Positions 50,234 to 59,500 of a stretch of 64,000 nucleotides of DNA are shown piece by piece (position 1 is the stretch's first letter; every line of letters starts with the position of its first letter). Position numbers and translations under genes: made by a program. Below the pieces are notes generated by a model, which saw nothing but the letters and a program-made list of their open reading frames with translations, was not told the origin of the DNA and did not search any database. This DNA is from Rhodopirellula sp. P2 (GTDB lineage: Bacteria > Planctomycetota > Planctomycetia > Pirellulales > Pirellulaceae). The DNA is taken from the NCBI RefSeq assembly GCF_028768465.1, contig NZ_CP118225.1, positions 1,178,001 to 1,242,000 on the forward strand. Reading direction: 5' to 3'.

Positions 50234-51643
50234 ATGCCCACCTCCGTTCCGTTTGTTCGCCATGCGAGCGCCTGCCTGTTGGCTTGCGGCCTCATTCTCA
50301 ATCTGTTGCCGTGTCATTTTTTGAACACTGGCACACTGCACGCCCAAACAGTGGACCCCGGCTCGGTCTTGGGCGACACCAGCATGCCTGCACCCGATCA
50401 TGTGTCGCAGAAATTCCCTTATGGGATCACAGGGAAGACGCCACCGACTCTGACCAAGATCAATCACGACGGGCAGCCGCCCTATCACAAGCACCGCATC
50501 AATCTCAGAGTCTTTCAAGGTTGTCCGCAGGTTGAAATTTCCGATGGCGGCAGGCTCTGGGCGACTTGGTTTGGATCCAACGTCCAAGCGGAACGAGCGC
50601 CCTTTCATCACGACCAATTCTCGGTCATCTCGACTTCCGCCGACGGTGGGAAGACTTGGAAAGAAGTCTTTGTGTTCGACCCCAGTGAGCTCCTCGGCGG
50701 AGGAGCGTCTGACCCGATGCTGTGGAAGGACTCGAACGGCAATGTTCGTTTCATCGGCCTTCGCAACATCGATTTCAAAGGGCAAGACGAATTTGCCACT
50801 TCGGCGTGGGAGTTCACCATGCTCGATCCTGAAAACGAGTACACCGCATGGAGTGAGCCTCGGTTGCTGGGGAACAAAAACATCTCCGTCATGAAGCCAT
50901 TGGTTTTTCCAGACGGCACGATTCTGCGCTCGATGGACGACTTCAAGTTGGTCGGCGTTCGAGACAAGGTCCGAATTCGTTTCTTGAAAGAAGGCGTCGA
51001 TGGCAAGCCGTTGTTCGTTTCCGAACTTCCCGTCGACAATGACGCGGTGTTTGCGGAGCAGATGCCCATCCTCCGGAAAGACGGCAGCCTGTTCACCTTC
51101 TACCGTGCCAAGAAAGGTCAGAAGTTTGCCGAGTCCTATGATGGCGGCAAGACTTGGGAACTGGGCGGCTACTTCCCCATGCAGTTCTCGATCAATACGA
51201 AGTGCATTCTCAAAACACTTCCATCGGGAAGAGTTCTGTTGGTCGCCAACGACGTCCAGATAAAGGAAGAAGCCGGCCGGAGAACCTATCACTTCACCGA
51301 CGAGAACGGTGAAGAACGCGAGCTCCAAAAGCACAAGACCGCGCGCACCCGAATGACCGCCTATCTCAGTGAGGACGGTGGCAAAACCTTCCCGCACAAA
51401 TTGCTTTTGTGTGACGACGGTCAGATCAGCTATCCGTCGGCGGCGATTGGAAAAGATGGGGCCATCTACATCGTCTACGATCAAGGACGCGGCACGATCG
51501 GCCAGCACACGATCTTTTTGTCAAAGATCACGGAAGAGGATGTTCTGGCGGGCAAGCTCATCCAAGACGAGAGCTATTTGAACAACATCGTGAGCCGTCC
51601 GAGCGACCATGGTGGCGGTCGCCGCGAAGGGGATAAACTTTAG
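50234..51643 (+). CDS. Secreted sialidase-fold (BNR repeat) protein
   Basis: From the ATG at 50234, with AGGAAACCC before it, the protein has 469 residues and a signal peptide (ASACLLACGLILNLLPCHFL). Asp-box-like repeats are visible: SADGGKTWKEVF, SYDGGKTWELGG, SEDGGKTFPHKL, and SYPSAAIGKDGAIYIVYDQG. The fold is a six-bladed propeller as in sialidases. The Arg triad of true sialidases cannot be assigned with confidence, so the substrate is unknown. The gene is convergent with ackA (34-bp gap). Confidence 0.87.
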   Translation: MPTSVPFVRHASACLLACGLILNLLPCHFLNTGTLHAQTVDPGSVLGDTSMPAPDHVSQKFPYGITGKTPPTLTKINHDGQPPYHKHRINLRVFQGCPQVEISDGGRLWATWFGSNVQAERAPFHHDQFSVISTSADGGKTWKEVFVFDPSELLGGGASDPMLWKDSNGNVRFIGLRNIDFKGQDEFATSAWEFTMLDPENEYTAWSEPRLLGNKNISVMKPLVFPDGTILRSMDDFKLVGVRDKVRIRFLKEGVDGKPLFVSELPVDNDAVFAEQMPILRKDGSLFTFYRAKKGQKFAESYDGGKTWELGGYFPMQFSINTKCILKTLPSGRVLLVANDVQIKEEAGRRTYHFTDENGEERELQKHKTARTRMTAYLSEDGGKTFPHKLLLCDDGQISYPSAAIGKDGAIYIVYDQGRGTIGQHTIFLSKITEEDVLAGKLIQDESYLNNIVSRPSDHGGGRREGDKL

Positions 51644-51677
51644 GTCGACTAGGTTGCCACGCCGGACGCGCGGCTCG

Positions 51678-52790
51678 TCACGCTGATGTTGTGTTGCGAA
51701 CGAGTCTTGCGATGGCCAGTTCTTCGTTGGTGTCGACCACCAGGGTGTGAACCCGGGCACCAGACGCTGAAATGTCCACGGTTTCTTCGCAGCACGCTCG
51801 GTTCTTTTGTTCCGACAACGCGATCCCAAAGTGCTGGAGCGACTGGCAAACCAGCCCGCGGATCTCGGGGGAATGCTGGCCGACACCGGCAGTGAAGACC
51901 AACGCATCCAAGCCGCCCAGGATGGCGATGTAGCTGCCGATCGTTTTGATGATTCGGCGAACGTAAATGTCAATCGCCAGTGTCGCGGCTGGATCGCCAG
52001 TTTGCCGACGGTCGAGCACCGTCCGCATGTCTTGATCGCCGCACAGGCCGAGCAGGCCGCTTTTGCGATTGAGTGCGTTTCGAACCTCGCTCGGTTCGAG
52101 CCCGGCGTGCTCGGTCATGTGCAGCACAATCGCGGGATCCAAATCGCCTGAGCGCGTCGCCATCACCAGTCCTTCCAGTGGTGTCATTCCCATCGAGGTG
52201 TCCACGGCGCGACCTCCGATCGATGCGGTTGCACTGGCCCCGCCACCGAGATGCAGAGAGATGATGCGAGATTCATCGTTGCCACCAATGAACTGGATCG
52301 CTTTTTGAGTGACGTACTGGTGCGACGTCCCATGAAAACCGTAACGACGGACGGCGTGCTTCTGATACCAGTCTTCGGGGACAGCGTAGCGATACGCGGC
52401 GGGGGAAAGTGTTGCGAAGTAAGACGTGTCGAAAACCAGGGCTTGGGGTGTTCCGATTTCGACCAATCCCTCCACCACCGAACGGGCAGCGGGGTTGTGC
52501 AGTGGGGCCAAGGTGTCCAGGGTGCGAAGGCGGCTCAAAACGTCTGGCGTGACGAGGGTCGGCCCCAGGAACAGGTCGCCGCCCTGCACGATTCGGTGCC
52601 CGATCACGCAAACGTTGTTCAATCCGACTTCGTCGATGGCGATCTTGGCGGCCACGACGTGATTGATCGCATCACCGCCGGGTTGTCCAATTCGATCGAC
52701 CAACCCCGATGTGGTGACTTCCTCCGTTTCGGCGTCAATGCACGCGTACTTCAGCGTCGTGCTGCCAACATTGAAGACCAGGACATTCAT
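51678..52790 (-). CDS. ackA: Acetate kinase
   Basis: From the ATG at 52790 the protein has 370 residues, a little below the usual 395-405. It begins MNVLVFNVGSTTLKYACIDA with the N-terminal phosphate loop, then YGFHGTSHQYVTQKA, MGMTPLEGLVMATRSGDLDP and FTAGVGQHSPEIRGLV. It interconverts acetyl phosphate and acetate with ATP formation. The start overlaps the stop of pta by 4 bp, so translation is coupled. An upstream 22-codon extension is not used. Confidence 0.96.
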   Translation of the reverse strand: MNVLVFNVGSTTLKYACIDAETEEVTTSGLVDRIGQPGGDAINHVVAAKIAIDEVGLNNVCVIGHRIVQGGDLFLGPTLVTPDVLSRLRTLDTLAPLHNPAARSVVEGLVEIGTPQALVFDTSYFATLSPAAYRYAVPEDWYQKHAVRRYGFHGTSHQYVTQKAIQFIGGNDESRIISLHLGGGASATASIGGRAVDTSMGMTPLEGLVMATRSGDLDPAIVLHMTEHAGLEPSEVRNALNRKSGLLGLCGDQDMRTVLDRRQTGDPAATLAIDIYVRRIIKTIGSYIAILGGLDALVFTAGVGQHSPEIRGLVCQSLQHFGIALSEQKNRACCEETVDISASGARVHTLVVDTNEELAIARLVRNTTSA

Positions 52791-54886
52791 GGCGCCACCG
52801 TTTGGGCTTGGATGGCGGTGATCGCCACGGTGTTGACGATGTCGGTCACGGTGCATCCACGCGACAGATCGTTGACGGGCTTGTTCAACCCCTGCAAGAC
52901 GGGCCCAATTGCGATTGCGCCGGCGGATCGCTGAACGGCTTTGTACAAGTTGTTGCCGGTGTTCAGATCGGGAAAGACCAACACGGTGGCTTGTCCCGCG
53001 ACCGGGTTGCCGGGCAGCTTGGTCGCGGCGACATCGGGGTCGACCGCGGCGTCGTATTGCAGTGGTCCTTCGACCAACAAGTCGGGCCGTCGTTTGCGAA
53101 CCATCGCCGTCGCTTCACGGACTTTTTCGACATCTTCGCCGTGCCCGCTTTCGCCAGTGGAGTAGGACAGCATGGCGATCTTCGGATCGATGCCGAACTG
53201 AATCGCGGTCTCGGCACTGCTGATTGCAATTTCAGTGAGTTGTTCAGCGGTGGGATTGGGGATCACGGCGCAGTCACCATAAACGAGGACCCCTTTCTTC
53301 AAACACATCAGAAACACACTGCTGACCACCTTCACATCGGGACGCGTACGAATGAATTCAAACGCCGGGCGAATGGTGTTGGCGGTGGTGTGAATCGCAC
53401 CGGAAACCAGGCCTCCGGCCAAACCCCGGTGCACCAGCATGGTGCCGAAATAGGTGACATCGATCATCCGGTCGTGAGCGATGTCGGTGGTGACACCTTT
53501 GTGTTTTCGGAGTTGATAGTATTCGCTGGCGAACGATTCCCTGAGCGGGCTGGTCGCGGGATCAATGATTTCGAGCCCATCGTTGGGAAGCATGACGCCG
53601 GCACGTGCCGCCGCAGCCGCGATCAGGTTCGGGTCGCCGAGCAGAATCAAGTCGGTCACATCGCGACGCCGCAACACATCGACGGCCTGCAGGATTCGCG
53701 GTTCCGTCGCTTCGGGCAACACGATTTTGACGCGTTGCTGTCTTGCTCGCTGGATCAGCGAGTGTTCAAACAGCATCGGTGTGATTCGTGGGACCACGGG
53801 AGCTTGCAGTCGATCGGCAAGTGAGTCTGTGTCGACGTGACGTTCGAAGACTCCAATCGCGGATTCAATTTTTCGCGGGGAATGATCTCCAATTTCAGCG
53901 CGAACCTCCGCGGCTTTGGAGGCGACCGTGTAGGTGTCTTCGTTGGCGACCAGGATCGGCAACGCGTTGGCGTTTTCGACCAGGCGGCGGATGGAGGGCG
54001 GTGGCAGGATGCCGCCGGTCAGCACGACTGCCGCTGGTGATGGTCCGTCGGGTTGCGAGCATGCCAGCACGCAGCCGACCAGGATGTCGCTGCGGTCACC
54101 GGGGGTCATCACGAGCGCGGCGTTGGACAGTCGTTCCAGGAAACCTGGCAGTTGCATCGCTGCAACTTTGAGAACCGCGACTTCTCGGTCCAGGGAGGAC
54201 TCATCGCCAGAAACCAGTTTGGCGCCGATGCCGAACTGAATTTCGCGAACCGTTGGTTGGCGCAGCAACGGTTCATCCGGAAGAAAGTACAGAGGTGCTT
54301 TGGAATCCAGTTTGGAGGTCTTGATGGCCGCGTGCAGGGCCGTCGATTGATCGTCGGGGACTTTGTTGATGATGGTCGCGATCAATTGTGCGCCTCGGTC
54401 CACAAAGCTCTCGTTCCCAATCAGCACGGATTGCACGCACTCATCGACCGAGCGATTTCCCATCGCGTAAACGGACAGAACACGGGAGCCGATGTTGGCG
54501 GCGATGTCCGCGTTCAGTTCGAACTCCAGTTCCGGTGCAAGTCCCTGGTAGCTGGTGCCTTCAACGACGACAAAGTCGGCCTTCGCTTCGAGTGTTTTGA
54601 ATCGTTGTTGAATGAGCTGGATCAGGCTGCTGTAGCGGTCGTCGGCTAGCATTTGTCTGGCCTGCGCACGCGTGACACCAAACATTTCGTCGGCCGGAGT
54701 GACGAGCCCGTATCGGGATCGCATCATGCGAATGCTCTGGTCCTCGTCGGGGCCGAAATGAACGACTGGACGAAAGAAAGCCACTCGACCAAATCGTCGG
54801 GCGGCCAGTTCCATCATGCCCAGGGCGACCATGCGTTTTCCGGTCGCGTTGCCATTGGTGCCGATGTAGACGCTGCGTTGGATCAA
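52787..54886 (-). CDS. pta: Phosphate acetyltransferase
   Basis: The protein has 699 residues (E. coli Pta 714). A TTG at 54886 is the only plausible start because an in-frame stop lies 9 codons upstream. The N-terminal region (YIGTNGNATGKRMVALGMME, ATP-like P-loop fold) is followed by a DRTGG-type domain and the C-terminal PTA_PTB catalytic domain: VKIVLPEATEPRILQAVDV, LSYSTGESGHGEDVEKV, VEGPLQYDAAVDPDVAA and FPDLNTGNNLYKAVQRSAG. It forms acetyl phosphate from acetyl-CoA, feeding ackA; both make an ATP-yielding acetate pathway. Confidence 0.95.
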   Translation of the reverse strand: MIQRSVYIGTNGNATGKRMVALGMMELAARRFGRVAFFRPVVHFGPDEDQSIRMMRSRYGLVTPADEMFGVTRAQARQMLADDRYSSLIQLIQQRFKTLEAKADFVVVEGTSYQGLAPELEFELNADIAANIGSRVLSVYAMGNRSVDECVQSVLIGNESFVDRGAQLIATIINKVPDDQSTALHAAIKTSKLDSKAPLYFLPDEPLLRQPTVREIQFGIGAKLVSGDESSLDREVAVLKVAAMQLPGFLERLSNAALVMTPGDRSDILVGCVLACSQPDGPSPAAVVLTGGILPPPSIRRLVENANALPILVANEDTYTVASKAAEVRAEIGDHSPRKIESAIGVFERHVDTDSLADRLQAPVVPRITPMLFEHSLIQRARQQRVKIVLPEATEPRILQAVDVLRRRDVTDLILLGDPNLIAAAAARAGVMLPNDGLEIIDPATSPLRESFASEYYQLRKHKGVTTDIAHDRMIDVTYFGTMLVHRGLAGGLVSGAIHTTANTIRPAFEFIRTRPDVKVVSSVFLMCLKKGVLVYGDCAVIPNPTAEQLTEIAISSAETAIQFGIDPKIAMLSYSTGESGHGEDVEKVREATAMVRKRRPDLLVEGPLQYDAAVDPDVAATKLPGNPVAGQATVLVFPDLNTGNNLYKAVQRSAGAIAIGPVLQGLNKPVNDLSRGCTVTDIVNTVAITAIQAQTVAP

Positions 54887-55526
54887 AGGTTTGCCGTGCC
54901 GCTGATGAGGTCACAACCACGCCTGAGGCGGACGGTTGCAGGGGTTGCCGGTGGCTCAGTCTACCAATTGCCGCGGTGATCGCTCACCGGACTGAAGGCA
55001 CCTGATCGGAATCCGCCAGTGGCCTGCTTGTCAGTCGGGGAGGGAGGCGGCGGATTGCTTCCAGTTCAATGGGGCGAGGTTTCGCCATCTGCAATTTCTT
55101 TGTCAGAGGGGATATCAGAGAGGCTGACACTGTCATCAAGATGAATTCTTGGGCTGGAAGGCAGCTTCGGCAACCACCCGTCCGACTGCTCGCCAATCAC
55201 CTGCGAAAGACTTTTCCAGGTTCTTTGGCCTGATCCGATGGTGGATGACGCATTGACTGCACATGCCGTTCATCGTGCCAACGATACGATCTGTAGTGAA
55301 GTGCACGGCGTTCACTCAGCCGGCTAGTACTTGCCAGCGGCGATTGAGCTGTTGTTGGATGCCGATGAAACACCCGCATTGCTGGCGATCAACCATTCGT
55401 TTGCGAACCTCGATTCGCTTTGGTTGTCTGTTGCCACAAACACCAACGTGTTGGGTGGTGGACCGGGAGACGTTGCAGAAGGCGGAGACGCAAAACCGTC
55501 ATGCCCATTGCTGGAGAGCAAATGAC
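54887..55526. other. Large spacer without recognised content
   Basis: This 640-bp gap lies between pta and the esterase-sulfatase gene, both on the minus strand. Short frames of 60-70 codons occur on both strands but none has protein-like composition, a ribosome-binding site and a start. No hairpin family member was seen. Confidence 0.45.
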
Positions 55527-57725
55527 TCAGTCCACCTGGTTAAGCCGGTCCATCCATTCCGCATGCTGCTTCTTGATCGCGTCCAGGGACGGATCACCCG
55601 CGAGGTTGTGCCATTCATGGGGATCGTTGTCGTGATCGTAAAGTTCTTCTGAACCATCTGCATAGCGAATGTAACGCCAACGCTGCGAGCGAACCGTGTG
55701 GTTGCCGGCTTTGGTGGAGGTGAGTGCGGGGCGGTCCCATGCCGCTTGGGGATTTTCCAGCAGGTGTTGGAAACTCAAGCCTTGTAAATCGCTTGGAGGC
55801 GTTAGGTCACAGAGGTCTGCAAGGGTGGGGTAGATGTCGATCAGTCCCACGGTTCGTTCACTGACGTTTCCATTGCCGGCCGCGTTGGGCGTTCGCACGA
55901 TCAGCAAACTGCGGGTGGATTCTTCCCAGGGCATCCATTTTCGCCAGTGATGCTTTTCTCCTAAGTGCCAGCCGTGATCGGAGCACAGGACCACGATCGT
56001 GTTGTCCGCGTAGGGGCTGTTGTCCAAATGCTCCAGCACTTGACCGATGCAGTCATCAATCAAGGCCACGCAGGCATGGTAAGCGTGCACGAGTTCTCGT
56101 CGGTAGGTTGGGCTGTATTGGCGGACGGCATCTTCGGCAATCAGTTTGCTGCGATCGAGCACCCATCGGCGACCCATTTCTGGCACATCATCCAGATCGT
56201 TTTCCAGTACCTCCGGCAATGTCAGGCTGTCTCGATCGAACTGATCGAAGTATCGCTTCGGGGCCGTCATCGGGGTGTGCGGTTTGTAGAAACCCAGCGA
56301 CAGAAAAAACGGTTGGTCATATTCATCGCTGAGTTTCTCAATTCCCCAGGCAGCGATCTGTTCGTCAGGCATGCCACCTTTTTCGATGTCGAGTGCGGCC
56401 CAAGCCAGTGAGTCTTGCGCATCTTTGCCGAATCGTTTAGCAAATTGTCGACCGTTTGGTGGTTCCGGTCCCCAGCGGAGAGTCTTGGGGCCGATCTCAT
56501 CCCAGTAGGCCTTCTTGCCGTGATCGTTGTGGTAGATCTTGCCCATGCACATCGTTCGATACCCGTGCTCGCCAAACCAAACGGGCAAGTGTTTCGCCCG
56601 GTGATAGGACTCGTTGGCTGACTTGGACGAGTTGTTGTAGATCCCCGTTTGGGACGCATACATGCCGGTCATGAACGAGGCTCGTGACGCGTAACACAGG
56701 GCCACCTGGCAGTGGGCGTTGTTGAACAAGACGCTTTGTTGTGCCAGCCGATCGAGGTTGGGGGTTTGCGCGTCCGGGTTGCCTCCCAGGCAGCCGACCC
56801 AGTCGTTCAAATCATCAACGGTGATGAACAGCACGTTGGGTTTGTCGCTGCGGCTTTGTGCTGAGATCGCTGGCATCTTGCCAGGCTCGGGGATGGGAAG
56901 CTCGCTCATCGCAGTGGCGTAACGTTCTCCCAGCAGCAATTGACTGGGGGCGTCGAAGTGAGTTCCAGGATCCGATGTTTCCGTGCCTTCTGACGAAACC
57001 AGTCCGACGGTGGAGCTGCTGGCGGCGACCGCTTGAATCGCCGCGCGGACACTGTCGCGTTTGCCGTTGTCAAAGACCTCGCCGACAACCACCGGCAGTT
57101 CGGGAACGCCGACGTCTTCTCGAATGCGAACGATCAGTTCTTCCAGTCGGCGTTGATAGACCTCCGTGCTCGATTTGGAATCCGATTCGCCTTGGTGCCA
57201 AAGCAGTCCACGAATCGCGAATCGATCGCCTCTTTGTTCCAGTTCCTTCGTTGCCATCCGAATGGTTTCGATGAAGTCGCGATACCGAGGTCCCTGGCTG
57301 CTGGGATCTCCCTGCACACCGGGCTTCCAGTCGGCGCGCAGGCTGGTGCCGCCCTTGGAACCTTTGATCAGGGCCAGTTTCCGGTCAGGGTGGGTCTGTC
57401 GCATCGAACGAGCAAACCCGAGTTCGGGACCAAACGTTGGTGAGGGAAGGTCACCTTTGTATTTCGGCGGCACACTGAATCCGGGGCCGAGTGGTTTCCA
57501 ACCGTCGCTGAAGCGAGGCACACTGCGATAAAAGATGATGGCGTCATCGACCGGTTTCGCTTGCTCTTCCGATAAATCACTCGCGAGTCCCCGACCGTCC
57601 ATGTTGGATTGTCCGGCAAGCAGATAGATGTCGTGTTCGTCCGCTGCGCCGACGGCAGATGGAAACACCATCAGGGCGCAAGCCAATGCCACGCCATGCA
57701 TTGTTGTGAAAAGAGTCTTGCCCAT
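55527..57725 (-). CDS. Secreted SASA-type esterase / sulfatase fusion
   Basis: From the ATG at 57725 the protein has 732 residues and a signal peptide (FTTMHGVALACALMVFPSAV). Residues about 30-290 form a SASA (sialic-acid acetylesterase-like) SGNH domain: IYLLAGQSNMDGRG, KLALIKGSKGGTSL, GLLWHQGESD, GTHFDAPSQ. Residues about 297-732 form a sulfatase: NVLFITVDDLNDWVGCLGG and the formylglycine motif CYASRASFMTG (about 343-353), in the C-x-A-x-R form, then DHGWHLGEKHHWRKW. The combination should remove acetyl and sulfate groups from the same sulfated polysaccharide. The other sulfatase genes adjacent support that role. A longer frame to 57803 is not used. Confidence 0.92.
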   Translation of the reverse strand: MGKTLFTTMHGVALACALMVFPSAVGAADEHDIYLLAGQSNMDGRGLASDLSEEQAKPVDDAIIFYRSVPRFSDGWKPLGPGFSVPPKYKGDLPSPTFGPELGFARSMRQTHPDRKLALIKGSKGGTSLRADWKPGVQGDPSSQGPRYRDFIETIRMATKELEQRGDRFAIRGLLWHQGESDSKSSTEVYQRRLEELIVRIREDVGVPELPVVVGEVFDNGKRDSVRAAIQAVAASSSTVGLVSSEGTETSDPGTHFDAPSQLLLGERYATAMSELPIPEPGKMPAISAQSRSDKPNVLFITVDDLNDWVGCLGGNPDAQTPNLDRLAQQSVLFNNAHCQVALCYASRASFMTGMYASQTGIYNNSSKSANESYHRAKHLPVWFGEHGYRTMCMGKIYHNDHGKKAYWDEIGPKTLRWGPEPPNGRQFAKRFGKDAQDSLAWAALDIEKGGMPDEQIAAWGIEKLSDEYDQPFFLSLGFYKPHTPMTAPKRYFDQFDRDSLTLPEVLENDLDDVPEMGRRWVLDRSKLIAEDAVRQYSPTYRRELVHAYHACVALIDDCIGQVLEHLDNSPYADNTIVVLCSDHGWHLGEKHHWRKWMPWEESTRSLLIVRTPNAAGNGNVSERTVGLIDIYPTLADLCDLTPPSDLQGLSFQHLLENPQAAWDRPALTSTKAGNHTVRSQRWRYIRYADGSEELYDHDNDPHEWHNLAGDPSLDAIKKQHAEWMDRLNQVD

Positions 57726-57812
57726 CTCGTGTTCTCTTGGTTGGGGAGGTGTGGTGGGGGCTCCGCCCACAGACAGAGGTTGGGTCCCGACAACAAACCG
57801 CATGGCCGCGGT

Positions 57813-59234
57813 TCAGTACCGATAGTCAGCACCATCGCGACTGCGTTGGCAACTTGCCTCCAGTTCTTCCAACTGGTTGCGAAGTCGCTCGGTTTGTTCT
57901 GGCAGTTCGGCGGACAAATCGTTTTTCTCAAACGGGTCTTGGGCGAGATCGTACAGACGCACCCGTCCGTCTTTCTTGGCTTCTTGAAGCAGTTTCCAAT
58001 CGCCTGAGATGATCGCTTTGCCGTCGACTCCTTGATGCAACCTGCGATAGCCAAAGAACAGGCTTCGGTCTCGAGCATCGACGTCGCCGCGAATCACGGG
58101 CATCAAGTCGATGCCATCGATGGGGCGATTGGCTTGGGTCGCCATCGAATCACCCACGATCGATGCCACGGTTGGCAGAAAATCGACGGTGCTGCATCGC
58201 ACGTCGGTGGAGGTGCCAGCAGGAATCGTCCCGGGCCACTCCGCACAGGCGGGAACAAGCAGGCCGCCTTCATACATCGTGTGTTTGTGCCCTTTGAAAG
58301 GTCCGGCGGACGCGACCTTCTTCTTCGTCAATCCGTCCGACGGGCCATTGTCACTGCAGAAGAAGATCACCGTGTTCTTCTCGATGCCAAGCTCACGGAG
58401 TTTGGTTCGGAGTCGACCGATTTGTTGGTCCATGGCCGTGATGCAACCGTAGTAGTTCTTTCGCTTGCTGCCGGCTTTGGGGTACAGCTTTTGGAACTCT
58501 TCGCCAGCGACCACCGGTTCATGAGGTGCGTGGAACCAAACCGTCGCCAGGAACGGTTGGGATTGGTTGGCTTCCACAAACGGGATCACACGATCCATGA
58601 TGATGCGACTGTCGTCTCCCGACAAATTCTCTTTGGCTTCGACGCCATTGTGAATGTAGGGGAAGCCACCTTTCCATGGTTCGCCTGGCTTGTTGCCCCA
58701 ACTGTCCCAATCTTCGGGCGTGATGGTTGGGTCCCAAGTCGGCACCGCACTGGTCGTGGCGAAGTACTCATCGAAACCATGATGCGACGGAGGGGAGTAA
58801 AAACCTCGCGTGCCAACTTCATCGGGCTTCACCCAGCCGATGTGCCACTTGCCGAACAAGCCAGTCGCGTAACCCCTTTTCTTCAGCATTTCAGCAATGG
58901 TTATTTCGCCGACTCGCATGCCACCGGTGTGAGCCGCCAGGATGCCAAAGCGAAACGGGTAGCGACCGGTGAGGCAACTTCCGCGAGTCGGGGAGCAAAG
59001 TGGCGCGGCAGCGTAGAAACGATCGAATCGAACCCCGTCGGCAGCCATCGCATCGAGGTGAGGCGTCTTCACAGCATCGTTGCCGTTGAAGCCGACATCG
59101 CCCCACCCTTGGTCGTCGCTCATCAACAAAATGATGTTGGGCGATGCGGTGTCAGCCGAGAACGCCAGCGAAGTTGACAATGGAACCGCCAGGAAAAACG
59201 CTGCGATGGCGCGAATGAGCGATGGGGAATTCAT
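57813..59234 (-). CDS. Secreted sulfatase
   Basis: From the ATG at 59234 the protein has 473 residues and a signal peptide (SLIRAIAAFFLAVPLSTSLA). The core sulfatase motifs are IILLMSDDQGWGDVGFNGND, the formylglycine site CSPTRGSCLTGRYP (about 80-93), GLFGKWHIGWVKPDE and FFCSDNGPSDG. Sulfatases of this type need FGly conversion by a separate enzyme that is not in this window. It is on the same strand, 87 bp upstream of the esterase-sulfatase gene, possibly in one transcript. Confidence 0.95.
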   Translation of the reverse strand: MNSPSLIRAIAAFFLAVPLSTSLAFSADTASPNIILLMSDDQGWGDVGFNGNDAVKTPHLDAMAADGVRFDRFYAAAPLCSPTRGSCLTGRYPFRFGILAAHTGGMRVGEITIAEMLKKRGYATGLFGKWHIGWVKPDEVGTRGFYSPPSHHGFDEYFATTSAVPTWDPTITPEDWDSWGNKPGEPWKGGFPYIHNGVEAKENLSGDDSRIIMDRVIPFVEANQSQPFLATVWFHAPHEPVVAGEEFQKLYPKAGSKRKNYYGCITAMDQQIGRLRTKLRELGIEKNTVIFFCSDNGPSDGLTKKKVASAGPFKGHKHTMYEGGLLVPACAEWPGTIPAGTSTDVRCSTVDFLPTVASIVGDSMATQANRPIDGIDLMPVIRGDVDARDRSLFFGYRRLHQGVDGKAIISGDWKLLQEAKKDGRVRLYDLAQDPFEKNDLSAELPEQTERLRNQLEELEASCQRSRDGADYRY

Positions 59235-59500
59235 GGCTGACTTCGGAGGATGCGGATGAGAAACTGAAAAAAATGGCAGGCCACATGGTAGTCCCCCGCT
59301 TGCATCATCGCAGGGGTGTCGAGAATCGTTGCGTGGGGATAAAGGCGGGTTTTCACACGCCTTCCGATTGAAACCCAAGCGATTCCGTGCATGAGTTCAT
59401 CGCAGTGGTCGCAGCCGCGCTTTGCTTTCATTGTCCGTTGAATGATAATCCTTGGACCTTGCGTTCCCTTGACCGCCCAATGATTGATTGCTGAGTCGCT

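Noticed and set aside
52802-53824. 340-codon frame on the plus strand
   Set aside because: Antisense to pta; Gly/Arg/His-rich, no motif, and pta has complete family motifs.
54984-55526. Small genes in the pta-sulfatase spacer
   Set aside because: Frames of 60-130 codons exist on both strands without start signals, and none has amino acid usage like neighbouring genes.
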